This document shows, in pieces, positions 39,901 to 47,311 of a stretch of DNA of 47,311 bases; within the stretch, counting starts at the first letter, position 1; the number at the start of each line of letters is the position of its first letter. Made by a program: the position numbers and the translations under genes. Source of the stretch: Candidatus Alcyoniella australis (GTDB taxonomy: Bacteria; Lernaellota; Lernaellaia; JAVCCG01; Alcyoniellaceae); the NCBI GenBank assembly GCA_030765605.1, contig JAVCCG010000101.1:1-47311 (forward strand). Reading direction: 5' to 3'. The notes under the pieces are model-generated. The model was given only the letters and a program-made list of their open reading frames with translations, searched no databases and was not told the DNA's origin.

Positions 39901-40959
39901 TCACCTGTGCCGGTCGAGCCACTGAATGATGATCGGGAACACGTCGTGCGTCGCGGCCTGGCCGTGCACCAAGTCCATGTGGCCGTAGTCGGCCGAGGCG
40001 CCGTTGGCCCGGCCGATCATAAAGTAGGTCTTATCCGCAGCGCCCAGCGCGTCGTAGCCACGCCGGACCTGATGCGGAGACGCGGTCTCGTCCATCGATC
40101 CGGCGAGCACCAGGGTCGGCACGTCGGCCTGCGCGAGCATCGCCAGATAGTCCTGCTGCGATTGCGCGTCGGTCAGCCCGCAAAAATTGTAGGTCGCCAC
40201 CCACTGTCGAGCCTCGCCCGCGCTCAGGTCGTTGACCGCCCTGCGCATCATGGTCTGGCGCACTTCGCGCGTGACGTTGTGCGGGTTGTACAGCGTGGTG
40301 GTGACGAAATCAGCGCTTTCCGGCAACAGCGCGCCGACCTCGGCCCCGATGTTGGCCGGCAGCTTATTAAGGTGGTTCAGCAGCCAGCCCGAGCTGAGCA
40401 TCATTTCGATCCAGCGCGAGCTGTGCTGGAAATAGGCCGGGCTGGCCACGATCACCAGCGCGCGGACCTGTTCGAACTTGCCGTGGGCCAAAGCGATGTA
40501 GGCGACCATCCCGCCCATCGAGTGGCCGACGTAGTCCACCCCGTCCGCGCCGGTGCGCTCCAGCACCTCGTTAATGGCCGCGTCCAGGTCGCGCAGGGCA
40601 TAGTCGTCCATGTCCCAGCCATCGCCGTCCGCATCCTGGCTGCGCAGCTTGTCGGACATTCCGTGGCCGCGCAGCTCCACCAGATAGACGTCGCGACCAT
40701 CGTCGGTGAGGGCGCCGACAATGTTGTTCTGCGGGTCGCAGATAAACGAGTAACGGTTGCTGCAAATCCCCGGGCAGAGAACCACCGGACGCCTGTCGTC
40801 GGCAACGTAATCCGCTGCCCGGTAATGATGCAACGCGATCTTCACGCCGTCTTCGGTCGTCGCGCTAAGGCTTTGATGAAACGGCGTGGGACTGAACTCG
40901 TGCCGAGCGCAGCCCAGCAGCAGCATTGCGATCAGCAGCAGCAGCACCGTGCGCCTCAT
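39901..40959 (-). CDS. Alpha/beta-hydrolase lipoprotein
   Basis: The 352-residue protein has a lipoprotein signal peptide (lipobox LLLGC, Cys17). The alpha/beta-hydrolase fold shows YLVELRGHGMSD, the nucleophile elbow GHSMGG (Ser147), a later acid in GSMDETASP, and a His in GHMDLVHG. The insert DADGDGWDMDDY is calcium-loop-like. Esterase or lipase activity on an envelope substrate is likely. Its ATG overlaps the stop of the radical SAM gene by 4 nt, and rng begins 3 nt after its own stop, so it is firmly inside that operon, an unusual place for an exported lipase. Confidence 0.85.
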   Translation of the reverse strand: MRRTVLLLLIAMLLLGCARHEFSPTPFHQSLSATTEDGVKIALHHYRAADYVADDRRPVVLCPGICSNRYSFICDPQNNIVGALTDDGRDVYLVELRGHGMSDKLRSQDADGDGWDMDDYALRDLDAAINEVLERTGADGVDYVGHSMGGMVAYIALAHGKFEQVRALVIVASPAYFQHSSRWIEMMLSSGWLLNHLNKLPANIGAEVGALLPESADFVTTTLYNPHNVTREVRQTMMRRAVNDLSAGEARQWVATYNFCGLTDAQSQQDYLAMLAQADVPTLVLAGSMDETASPHQVRRGYDALGAADKTYFMIGRANGASADYGHMDLVHGQAATHDVFPIIIQWLDRHR

Positions 40960-43508
40960 GCTCGATCCTCGTCCGTAAAAAAGGTCCGCTCCCTGGTCAT
41001 ACGTCCCCCGGCCATGCGCTCATCGGACCACTGAAAGATCGATCGAATGATGCTCAGCGGTTTTGCTCCGCGCTTGCCCGGCCGGTGCGCCAAGTCGATT
41101 AACAACCTGTCCGCGCCCTGCAGCTCGATACGTATAACCAGCGGCTTTATTTCGATTTCTCGTGTAGCCTTATCACGAACCTCCACAACTATCCAGCTTT
41201 CGCCGCTCGAAAATTGCGCAATGCGCTCCAGCGCCAACGCACGCTCGGACTCGTCGAGCGCCAAGTCGGCGGGCAGGATAAAACTATAGGAAAAGCCGCT
41301 GATCGACTCGAACAGGCTGCGATCCCGACGCGCGATCAGCCGCGCCTCGCGCAACACGATCCCCTGCGGCAGCTGCTCGCTCAGCTCCTTACCCAGCTGG
41401 TACAAATCCGGCTGTTTGACAAGCAACGCCTCGAAGTACTCCTCGCGGCCCTGGGCTCCCACGGGCAGCGGCGGGCCGAAGCTCAGCCGCGGCTTGGGAT
41501 GATGCCCCTGGCTGTAAGCCATCGGCGCGCGGGCCCTGCGTAGCGAACGCTCCACAGCCGACGCCAGCTCCAAATGGCTCAGCAGCCGGGCGTCCCCGAG
41601 CTTCTCGAAGCGGATACGGACCCGCGCCAGCGGCACGTCGGAAGCGGGCCGCACAGCAGCAACGTGGATTGGCGCAGACTGCGCCGCGCCCTGCTTTGGC
41701 GCACGCGCCAGCCGGTTCTCGAGCTGATCGTCGCACGCTCCGCAGGACGAGCACTGGCCCGTGCGACAGTCGGCGGTCAGCTCGCCGACCTGCGAACGCC
41801 GCAGTTCCTCGAGCAGGAAGCGTTTGTCAATGCGGCAGTCGATGTGGTCCCACGGCAGCAGCGCGTCGAGCTCGAATCCGTTTTGCGCGCAGTGCTCCAG
41901 ATCGAGGCCCATGCTGGCAAAGGCTTCGATCCAGCGCTGGTTATCGAAGTGTTCGGTCCAGGCGTCGAATCGCGCTCCCGCCGTATAGGCTTCGAGTATC
42001 GCCTCGCCTACCTCGCGACCGCCGCGGGCGAACGCCGACTCCAGTCGGCTGGTTCGCGGATCCTGCCAGCGCAGCTTGATCCCGCTGCGACGCAGCGCGT
42101 TATGGATCAGGTCGATCCGTTGCCGGGCCTGTTCCAGGCTGATCATCGGCTCCCACTGAAACGGGGTGAACGGCTTGGGCACGAAGGTCGCCAAATGCAG
42201 ATTGACTCCGCCGCGGCGCGAAATCGAACGCACATTGCGCATCACGTTGCGGGCCAGCTCGACGATCTGTCGCAAGTCGTCCTGTGTTTCGCCGGGAAGC
42301 CCGACCATGAAATAAAGTTTGATGTGTTTCCAACCTGCCTCGAAAACCCGCCGGACCGTTTCCAACACCTGCTCGTCGCTGATCGGCTTGTTGATCGCGC
42401 GGCGCAGCCCTCCGCCGCCAGCTTCCACTGCAATCGTGAAGCCGGTCTTGTGCACCTGGCGGATCGACTCCACGATCCGCGCATCGAGGCTCTCCACGCG
42501 CAGGCTGGGCAGACTGGTGCCGATGCGGTCGTCCCGGGTCAGCCCCAGCACGCCGGGCAACAGGGTTGCCAGGTCGGAGTAATCGCCGGTGGAGAGCGAG
42601 AGCAGGCCCAGCTCCTCGAATCCGCTCTGCCGCAGCTCGCGCTCGATCTGCTCCAGCAGCGGCTCGCTGCTGCGTTCGCGCAACGGCCGATAGATGTAAC
42701 CCGCCTGGCAGAAGCGGCAACCGCGCGTGCAGCCGCGGCACAGCTCCACGCTCAGCCGGTCGTGGATCGCCTGGATCGTCGGAACCAGCGGACGACCCGG
42801 CGGCGGATATTGGTCCAGGTCCGGGATCACCGTGCGCCGCACGCGCTCCGGAGCCGGGCTGATCGGCGTTAGCGGCAGCGCCCGGTCCTCTGGCGCGTGG
42901 TACAGCGCGGGAACGTACAGCCCTTCGATCTGCGATAGCTGTTCCAGAATCGCGCGGCGGGAATCTCCGGCCGCACGACGCTCGCCCACCAGCCGCAGCA
43001 TTTGGGGCAGCAACCGCTCGCCATCGCCGATGGCCACAGCGTCGAAGAACAGTGCGAACGGTTCGGGATTGATCAACGCCGGGCCGCCGCCGATCACGAT
43101 CGGGTCGGACTCGCCGCGCTGATCCGCGCGCAAGGCGATGCGGGCCAGGTCGAGAATCTGCAGCACGCCGGTGGCCAGCAGCTCGTAGGGCACGCTGAAG
43201 CCGATCACGTCAAAGCCGCTCAGCTCAGCGCCGCTCTCCAGCGTGGTCAGCGCCAAGCCCCGCTTGCGCAGCAACTCTTCGGCATCGCTCCACACCGCGC
43301 AGACCCGCTCCGCTGCCAGGTCGGGCTCGGCGTTGACAATGCGATACAGCAGTTGATAGCCAAGGTGGCTCGCCGCCACCTCGTACACATCGGGGAACGC
43401 CAATACCATTCGGGCGCGCAGGCCGACCGCGGGCTTGACCACTTGGCCGACCTCGCCGCCGATATAGCGGCCTGGCTTGATTACATCGGCTTTAAACAAC
43501 ACGTTCAA
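40956..43508 (-). CDS. Fused radical SAM protein (TIGR03960-like) with TIGR03936/DUF2344 domain
   Basis: The 850-residue protein has an N-terminal B12-binding-type domain, a radical SAM core with CTRGCRFC (C260, C264, C267), the glycine-rich VEAGGGGLRRAINK, an extra cysteine cluster CRTGQCSSCGAC (near 625-636), and a C-terminal domain of about 190 residues (RIRFEKLGDARLLSHLEL, AYSQGHHPKPRLSFGPPLP) of the DUF2344 type. These domains are often separate neighbouring genes before rng; here they are one chain. The function is unknown; RNA modification or ribosome work is suspected from the neighbours. The start is TTG, with GTG two codons later as an alternative. Confidence 0.9.
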   Translation of the reverse strand: MNVLFKADVIKPGRYIGGEVGQVVKPAVGLRARMVLAFPDVYEVAASHLGYQLLYRIVNAEPDLAAERVCAVWSDAEELLRKRGLALTTLESGAELSGFDVIGFSVPYELLATGVLQILDLARIALRADQRGESDPIVIGGGPALINPEPFALFFDAVAIGDGERLLPQMLRLVGERRAAGDSRRAILEQLSQIEGLYVPALYHAPEDRALPLTPISPAPERVRRTVIPDLDQYPPPGRPLVPTIQAIHDRLSVELCRGCTRGCRFCQAGYIYRPLRERSSEPLLEQIERELRQSGFEELGLLSLSTGDYSDLATLLPGVLGLTRDDRIGTSLPSLRVESLDARIVESIRQVHKTGFTIAVEAGGGGLRRAINKPISDEQVLETVRRVFEAGWKHIKLYFMVGLPGETQDDLRQIVELARNVMRNVRSISRRGGVNLHLATFVPKPFTPFQWEPMISLEQARQRIDLIHNALRRSGIKLRWQDPRTSRLESAFARGGREVGEAILEAYTAGARFDAWTEHFDNQRWIEAFASMGLDLEHCAQNGFELDALLPWDHIDCRIDKRFLLEELRRSQVGELTADCRTGQCSSCGACDDQLENRLARAPKQGAAQSAPIHVAAVRPASDVPLARVRIRFEKLGDARLLSHLELASAVERSLRRARAPMAYSQGHHPKPRLSFGPPLPVGAQGREEYFEALLVKQPDLYQLGKELSEQLPQGIVLREARLIARRDRSLFESISGFSYSFILPADLALDESERALALERIAQFSSGESWIVVEVRDKATREIEIKPLVIRIELQGADRLLIDLAHRPGKRGAKPLSIIRSIFQWSDERMAGGRMTRERTFFTDEDRA

Positions 43509-43535
43509 CGCGCCCCTTTGCCAGGGGCTTGATGG

Positions 43536-43943
43536 CTAGAAAACGAGATGGATCAGGTTGGCGCCCAGGACCGTCTGCTGCTCGCCGTCGTAATTGTACT
43601 GGGCAACAAAGGGCGCGGGCCAGAGCAGGATCGAGCCTTCCAAATAGCGCGACATATCGACGCCGGGCGTGAAGCCAGCTCCTTCGGGCACGAACGATCC
43701 AAGCACGAATCCACCGGCCCCGCCGATGGCCACTCCCGACCAAAGAAACGTATCCAGGTTTTCGTCGCTCGTCTCGTTGTTGGGCGAGAACAGCAGAACC
43801 GCTCCACCCAAGGTCACGCCCATTCCCATTCCCAGGAATGTGCCGATGGCGATTTCACGAGTGCCGCCAGCCTGAGCAGGCAGATCGAGGACGAACAGAT
43901 TAACAGCACAAATCAACAGTATCAGAACGATAAAACGCCTCAA
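43536..43943 (-). CDS. Small exported protein, unknown
   Basis: The 135-residue protein has a signal peptide (cleavage near PAQAGG). Two glycine-rich hydrophobic stretches follow (GTFLGMGMGVTLGGAVLLF and VAIGGAGGFVLGSFVPE), then a C-terminal part with strands ending in Phe (LGANLIHLVF). The pattern fits a small glycine-zipper or outer-membrane-associated protein. It lies 27 nt upstream of the radical SAM gene and could be cotranscribed with it. No family is recognised. Confidence 0.6.
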   Translation of the reverse strand: MRRFIVLILLICAVNLFVLDLPAQAGGTREIAIGTFLGMGMGVTLGGAVLLFSPNNETSDENLDTFLWSGVAIGGAGGFVLGSFVPEGAGFTPGVDMSRYLEGSILLWPAPFVAQYNYDGEQQTVLGANLIHLVF

Positions 43944-44034
43944 GGCCGTCCTCCAATTTGGTACGTAACGCTTGCGGCAAAGTTAAACATGAGCGGCGCG
44001 CCAAGTCAATCTCGTCCAACCTGATGCTGAATCT

Positions 44035-44043
44035 TGTTATACT
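44035..44043 (+). promoter_or_regulatory. Extended -10 promoter for the epimerase gene
   Basis: TGTTATACT is an extended -10 (TG-n-TATACT), 54 nt before the ATG at 44098. The -35 position is weak (TCCAAC). It lies in the 154-nt divergent gap between the small exported protein and the epimerase. Confidence 0.5.
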
Positions 44044-44097
44044 CGCCGCAGGTTGTGCAGCCAAATTCGACATTCACAGCGCATTGCGGGGGATGTG

Positions 44098-45096
44098 ATG
44101 ACCACCTTGATCACCGGCTCCACAGGGTTCGTGGGCAAGTTGCTGCTCAAGCGGCTGCTGCTCGAGGGACAACAGGTGCGCGCCCTGGTGCGCGACCCCT
44201 CCAAGCTGGGCAACCTGGTTGACCACCCTGCTCTCGAAATTTTTCAGGCCGACTTGGAGCAGTTCGACCGACTGCCCGCCGCGTTGCAGGGGATCGACCG
44301 CCTGTATCACAGCGCCGCAGTGGTCAAGGAATGGGTGCGAGATTGGTCCGTGTTCGACCGCGTCAACGTCAAGGCGCACCGACGGCTGCTCGATGCCGCG
44401 CTTGATGCCGGCGTGAAGCGCATCGTGCATACCAGCTCGTTCATCGCCCTGGGACACAGCGACGGGCCGGGCGTGGCCGACGAAACCGCGCAGCACGAGC
44501 CGGGGCATTTTCACAACCCGTACGAACGCACCAAGTATCAGGCGATGCGCATCAGCGAGGAGTTGGCTGCGCAGGGCGCGCCGATCGTGATGGTGCTGCC
44601 CGGCATCGTCTTCGGTCCCGGCGAGCTGACCCAGGGCAACTTGATCGTCAACATGCTCAGCGACTGGGCCGCGGGACGGCTGCCCGCGCTGCCGGGCCCC
44701 TGCGACAAACCCTGGAGCTACGCCTATGTTGGCGACGTGGTAAACGGACACATGTTTGCCATGGAACGCGGCAAGCTCGGCGAGCGCTACATCCTGGGCG
44801 GCGAGAACAAAACCATGGATCAACTGTTTGCCAAGGCCGCGCAGCTTAGCGGCCGCAAACCGCCGCGCCTGCATCTGCCGCTGTGGCTGCTCAAGGGCTC
44901 GGCCGCAATGCTGGCCGGACTGGGCAACACCCTGCGCTTCACCCCGCCACTGGTTCCCGGCACCGTGGGCGTGGCCGAGCACGCCTGGGCCTACAGCTCG
45001 CAAAAGGCGATCGACGAGCTGGGGTACACGATCACGCCGTTCGACCAGGCGCTGGAGACCACTATCCACTGGATGCAGGGGCTTGATCTGATCTGA
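44098..45096 (+). CDS. NAD-dependent epimerase/dehydratase (extended SDR)
   Basis: The 332-residue protein has the Rossmann motif GSTGFVGKLL, DLEQFDRLPAAL after the second strand, YHSAAVVKEW, and the catalytic YERTK, with Ser in TSSFIALG before it. It resembles the dihydroflavonol-reductase-like/hopanoid-associated sugar epimerase group (single-substrate reductases or epimerases). The substrate is unknown. The ATG at 44098 is chosen because GGGGG lies 5 nt before it and the Rossmann strand follows at once; an ATG-like start 45 nt upstream adds an unrelated leader. It is a single gene, the last GC-rich gene before the accessory patch. Confidence 0.88.
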   Translation: MTTLITGSTGFVGKLLLKRLLLEGQQVRALVRDPSKLGNLVDHPALEIFQADLEQFDRLPAALQGIDRLYHSAAVVKEWVRDWSVFDRVNVKAHRRLLDAALDAGVKRIVHTSSFIALGHSDGPGVADETAQHEPGHFHNPYERTKYQAMRISEELAAQGAPIVMVLPGIVFGPGELTQGNLIVNMLSDWAAGRLPALPGPCDKPWSYAYVGDVVNGHMFAMERGKLGERYILGGENKTMDQLFAKAAQLSGRKPPRLHLPLWLLKGSAAMLAGLGNTLRFTPPLVPGTVGVAEHAWAYSSQKAIDELGYTITPFDQALETTIHWMQGLDLI

Positions 45097-45222
45097 CGGT
45101 CACCGACCCTGAGCTACCCTTTCTTTCACCAAAAATCCTTCCTATCTTGCTATAAACTCTCTATTAACGAGATCGCACTTTTTAGGAAAAGACGACATAA
45201 CCCTGTCGCGCGTGGATGCTAG

Positions 45223-45303
45223 GTTTGTCCCCGGTGTACGAAACGTGCCTTGGCAAAGTGGCTATGGACGTCCGGGAAGCAAAGGTATCAGCAAGCACCG
45301 TAA
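45223..45303 (+). pseudogene. Possible scrap of a zinc-ribbon (IS1-like) transposase
   Basis: One frame reads V-C-P-R-C, then KWLWTSGKQRYQ, then a stop after 26 codons. The C-P-x-C plus G-K-Q-R-Y pattern is the start of InsA-like zinc ribbons in IS1/IS1595-type transposases. The match is short and the second CxxC is missing, so it may be chance. Confidence 0.2.
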
Positions 45304-45338
45304 CAAGATCGTGTAGATAGTTAAAAGGAGAAACCTGA

Positions 45339-45413
45339 ATGGAATTCGTAGACGGCGATTGGTTGCAGATCGAATACGGCAATGCACTACTCAAAATGGT
45401 GGCCTTCGGCTAG
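45339..45413 (+). CDS. Very small open frame with strong ribosome site
   Basis: A 24-codon frame starts at ATG 45339 with AAAGGAG 8 nt before it and ends at TAG 45411-45413. The peptide (MEFVDGDWLQIEYG, then NALLKMVAFG) is not recognised. It is in the same frame as the nuclease gene downstream, separated by three in-frame stops. It may be a leader peptide or the remains of an older gene. Confidence 0.3.
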   Translation: MEFVDGDWLQIEYGNALLKMVAFG

Positions 45414-45548
45414 GCGTTCTGGTAGACAGGGGATGGTTGAAATGGACTATTTCGAAAAGTTTTCAACGGTCGCCTGAATCTCAACCGACACGGATTCATT
45501 GCACAAGAAATCCGGGATGCTCCTGTTGATTTTCGAGAAGGGCTGAGA

Positions 45549-46505
45549 ATGCACCATACAACCTGGGAAATGGAGAAAAAAATGAACGGTAGCCGAGGTC
45601 TGTCCGAGAAATTTCTTCAGCAACTAGAATCCGGTCTGATGCACCCTGTTCTGGAACGGGTGCGTAACGACACCACACTTAATTTTCAAATACGGGACGA
45701 TTATATAAACCTCTATTACCGGGGCGGAAACCTTTCAAGGATTTCGCGCAACCCGCAAGGCGAATTCTCCGTAGCGTTTGACTCTAACTATTTCAAAGGC
45801 ATTGCTGCCATAAAACCGAACCTTCCTAAGGCATTGACGTCACCGCAGCATGTCGCTGAATGGCTTGATGCGCTACCAATGTTGAAACAGGGCATGGACC
45901 TGTGGTTCGCCAAGCACCCGCGCGATGAAAAGGAGATTCAGCAGAGGATCGCCCGGATCAACAACATTGGAAAAGTTGCCAAAGGAACGGACTATTTCAT
46001 CTGTGACTTTGAATACCAAAGTAAAGAGGGGCGTTTTGATCTGGTTGGTGTTCGCTGGCCGTCCAAGGGAAGCATCAGGAAGCGGAACCGTGGTTTGACG
46101 CTCTCGTTTGTCGAGGTGAAGTATGCTGATAGTGCACTGAAAGGAAAAGCCGGAATAGTTGCCCATTTGGCAGATATAAAAAAATTCTCTTGTATCCAAA
46201 GCAACCTGACCGGACTCGCCGACGAGATGAAAACCGTCTTCAACCAAAAACGACGTCTGGGCCTGATAGACAATCAGAAGGACATTGAATCCTTTGACCT
46301 ATCCCAGGTCGAGCTGATGTTCATTTTGGCGAATCACGACCCCGAGAGTAAAATCCTCTCTCAAATCATTGGAAAGCAGAAGATGATCGGCCGCCAAAAA
46401 GTTGAGGTCACCTTTGCTACCGCCAATTTCATGGGCTATGGGCTCTACCTTGAGGGTATATTCTCACTGGCGGATTTCATGAAAAAATATCCCAAGCGTA
46501 TTTGA
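45549..46505 (+). CDS. PD-(D/E)xK nuclease-like accessory protein, 5' end probably frameshifted
   Basis: The 318-residue protein has a likely nuclease core: RFDLVGVRW with Asp164, then SFVEVKY with Glu189-x-Lys191, the D-(x)n-E-x-K pattern of restriction-type nucleases, preceded by GTDYFICDFEY. The family is otherwise unknown to me; defence or DNA repair are the usual roles of such lone nucleases. Codon use and base content are less GC-rich than its neighbours, suggesting transfer. Coding sense continues upstream of this ATG in frame (RLNLNRHGFIAQEI, APVDFREGLR) to about 45462. There a one-base shift would join it to an ATG at 45442 (M-D-Y-F-E-K-F). ATG at 45582 with GGAG 6 nt before it is another start. 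Confidence 0.7.
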   Translation: MHHTTWEMEKKMNGSRGLSEKFLQQLESGLMHPVLERVRNDTTLNFQIRDDYINLYYRGGNLSRISRNPQGEFSVAFDSNYFKGIAAIKPNLPKALTSPQHVAEWLDALPMLKQGMDLWFAKHPRDEKEIQQRIARINNIGKVAKGTDYFICDFEYQSKEGRFDLVGVRWPSKGSIRKRNRGLTLSFVEVKYADSALKGKAGIVAHLADIKKFSCIQSNLTGLADEMKTVFNQKRRLGLIDNQKDIESFDLSQVELMFILANHDPESKILSQIIGKQKMIGRQKVEVTFATANFMGYGLYLEGIFSLADFMKKYPKRI

Positions 46506-46626
46506 ACGGTCAGGAAGACGTTTGAAGGTCTGCATACATCGATAACGTAAAATATTTTTCGCACATTTAAAAGATGTTCAGCAGGACGGTGTCTGGTGGG
46601 AAGCATGATCAAGGCAGCATAAAACG

Positions 46627-46654
46627 AAAAGGCCGCCCTATTGGGCGGCCTTTT
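46627..46654 (-). terminator. rRNA operon terminator
   Basis: AAAAGGCCGCCC and GGGCGGCCTTTT form a perfect 12-bp stem with a 4-nt loop just past the 5S gene. On the minus strand it is followed by CGTTTTATG, giving an intrinsic terminator. It also works in the plus direction for the nuclease gene. Confidence 0.9.
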
Positions 46655-46662
46655 ATTAGTTC

Positions 46663-46778
<116 letters not shown>

Positions 46779-46869
46779 AATTTGCATTCGATCCAACTTA
46801 AGATTTCCTATAGCAATCGTCTTATCAATAGCTTTACGATTCGCCCCCCAGGCTTGGACAAAAATCTGG
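46779..46869 (-). other. 23S-5S spacer
   Basis: About 91 nt, AT-rich, with no tRNA. It should contain processing stems of the rRNA precursor, but I see no strong hairpin. Confidence 0.7.

Positions 46870-47311
<442 letters not shown>

Larger units (their letters stand above)
45097..45548. other. Less GC-rich intergenic region at the accessory boundary
   Basis: About 450 nt with visibly lower GC than its left side. It contains a possible zinc-ribbon transposase scrap (45223-45303), a 24-codon open frame with a good ribosome site (45339-45413), and what looks like the frame-broken 5' end of the nuclease gene (45442-45548). No tRNA, clear direct repeat or integrase is visible. Confidence 0.6.

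Noticed and set aside
45180-45340. A group II intron end
   Set aside because: I see no domain V hairpin or GTGYG start, so there is no support.
46779-46869. A tRNA gene in the 23S-5S spacer
   Set aside because: The spacer is too short and AT-rich, with no GTTCGA-type T-loop.

Overview
The window is GC-rich bacterial DNA and looks like a chromosome fragment of an uncultured, Gram-negative bacterium of deltaproteobacterial grade. The support is lipobox and signal-peptide proteins, a c-type multihaem protein, an Nqr-type membrane redox complex and many small diiron proteins. I cannot place the phylum from sequence alone. Everything from 1 to about 26.9 kb is on the minus strand.

Region 1 (79-18780, minus) is housekeeping. 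It holds five class II aminoacyl-tRNA synthetase genes (hisS, asnS, aspS, glyS, glyQ), enolase and pyruvate phosphate dikinase, two small exported proteins and an SGNH-fold membrane protein. The end of this run is a tight hisS - histidine ammonia-lyase - hisZ - hisG operon. A histidine-degrading enzyme thus sits between histidine charging and histidine synthesis genes. The lyase keeps all catalytic residues but is about 220 residues longer than usual because of internal insertions.

Region 2 (18964-26882, minus) is a ten-gene redox or stress operon. It encodes five paralogous two-repeat diiron (erythrin-like) proteins, a flavodoxin, a nucleotidase-like/tetrahaem cytochrome fusion, a Crp/Fnr regulator, a CoxE-type VWA protein and a TMTC-like TPR membrane protein.

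Region 3 (27199-32643, plus) is divergent from region 2. It carries nqrBCDEF with no nqrA, a shortened NqrB and altered flavinylation motifs in NqrB and NqrC, followed by an unknown conserved-looking gene and a second SGNH protein. Together with region 2 this is the best candidate for an undescribed system: an NqrA-less Nqr-like sodium/electron pump facing a diiron-protein and flavodoxin operon.

Region 4 (32809-36770) has small membrane-anchored or zinc-ribbon proteins, a second Crp/Fnr regulator with a Crp-type palindrome in front of it, and an exported ceramidase-like hydrolase. Region 5 (36722-43943, minus) is a tight radical SAM - lipoprotein hydrolase - RNase G - glycosyltransferase operon with a small exported protein upstream. 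An NAD-dependent epimerase is divergent from it.

Region 6 (45097-46505) is a less GC-rich accessory patch containing a PD-(D/E)xK-like nuclease gene whose 5' end appears frameshifted. It lies just beyond the 3' end of an rRNA operon (46627-47311, minus: partial 23S, 5S, terminator).
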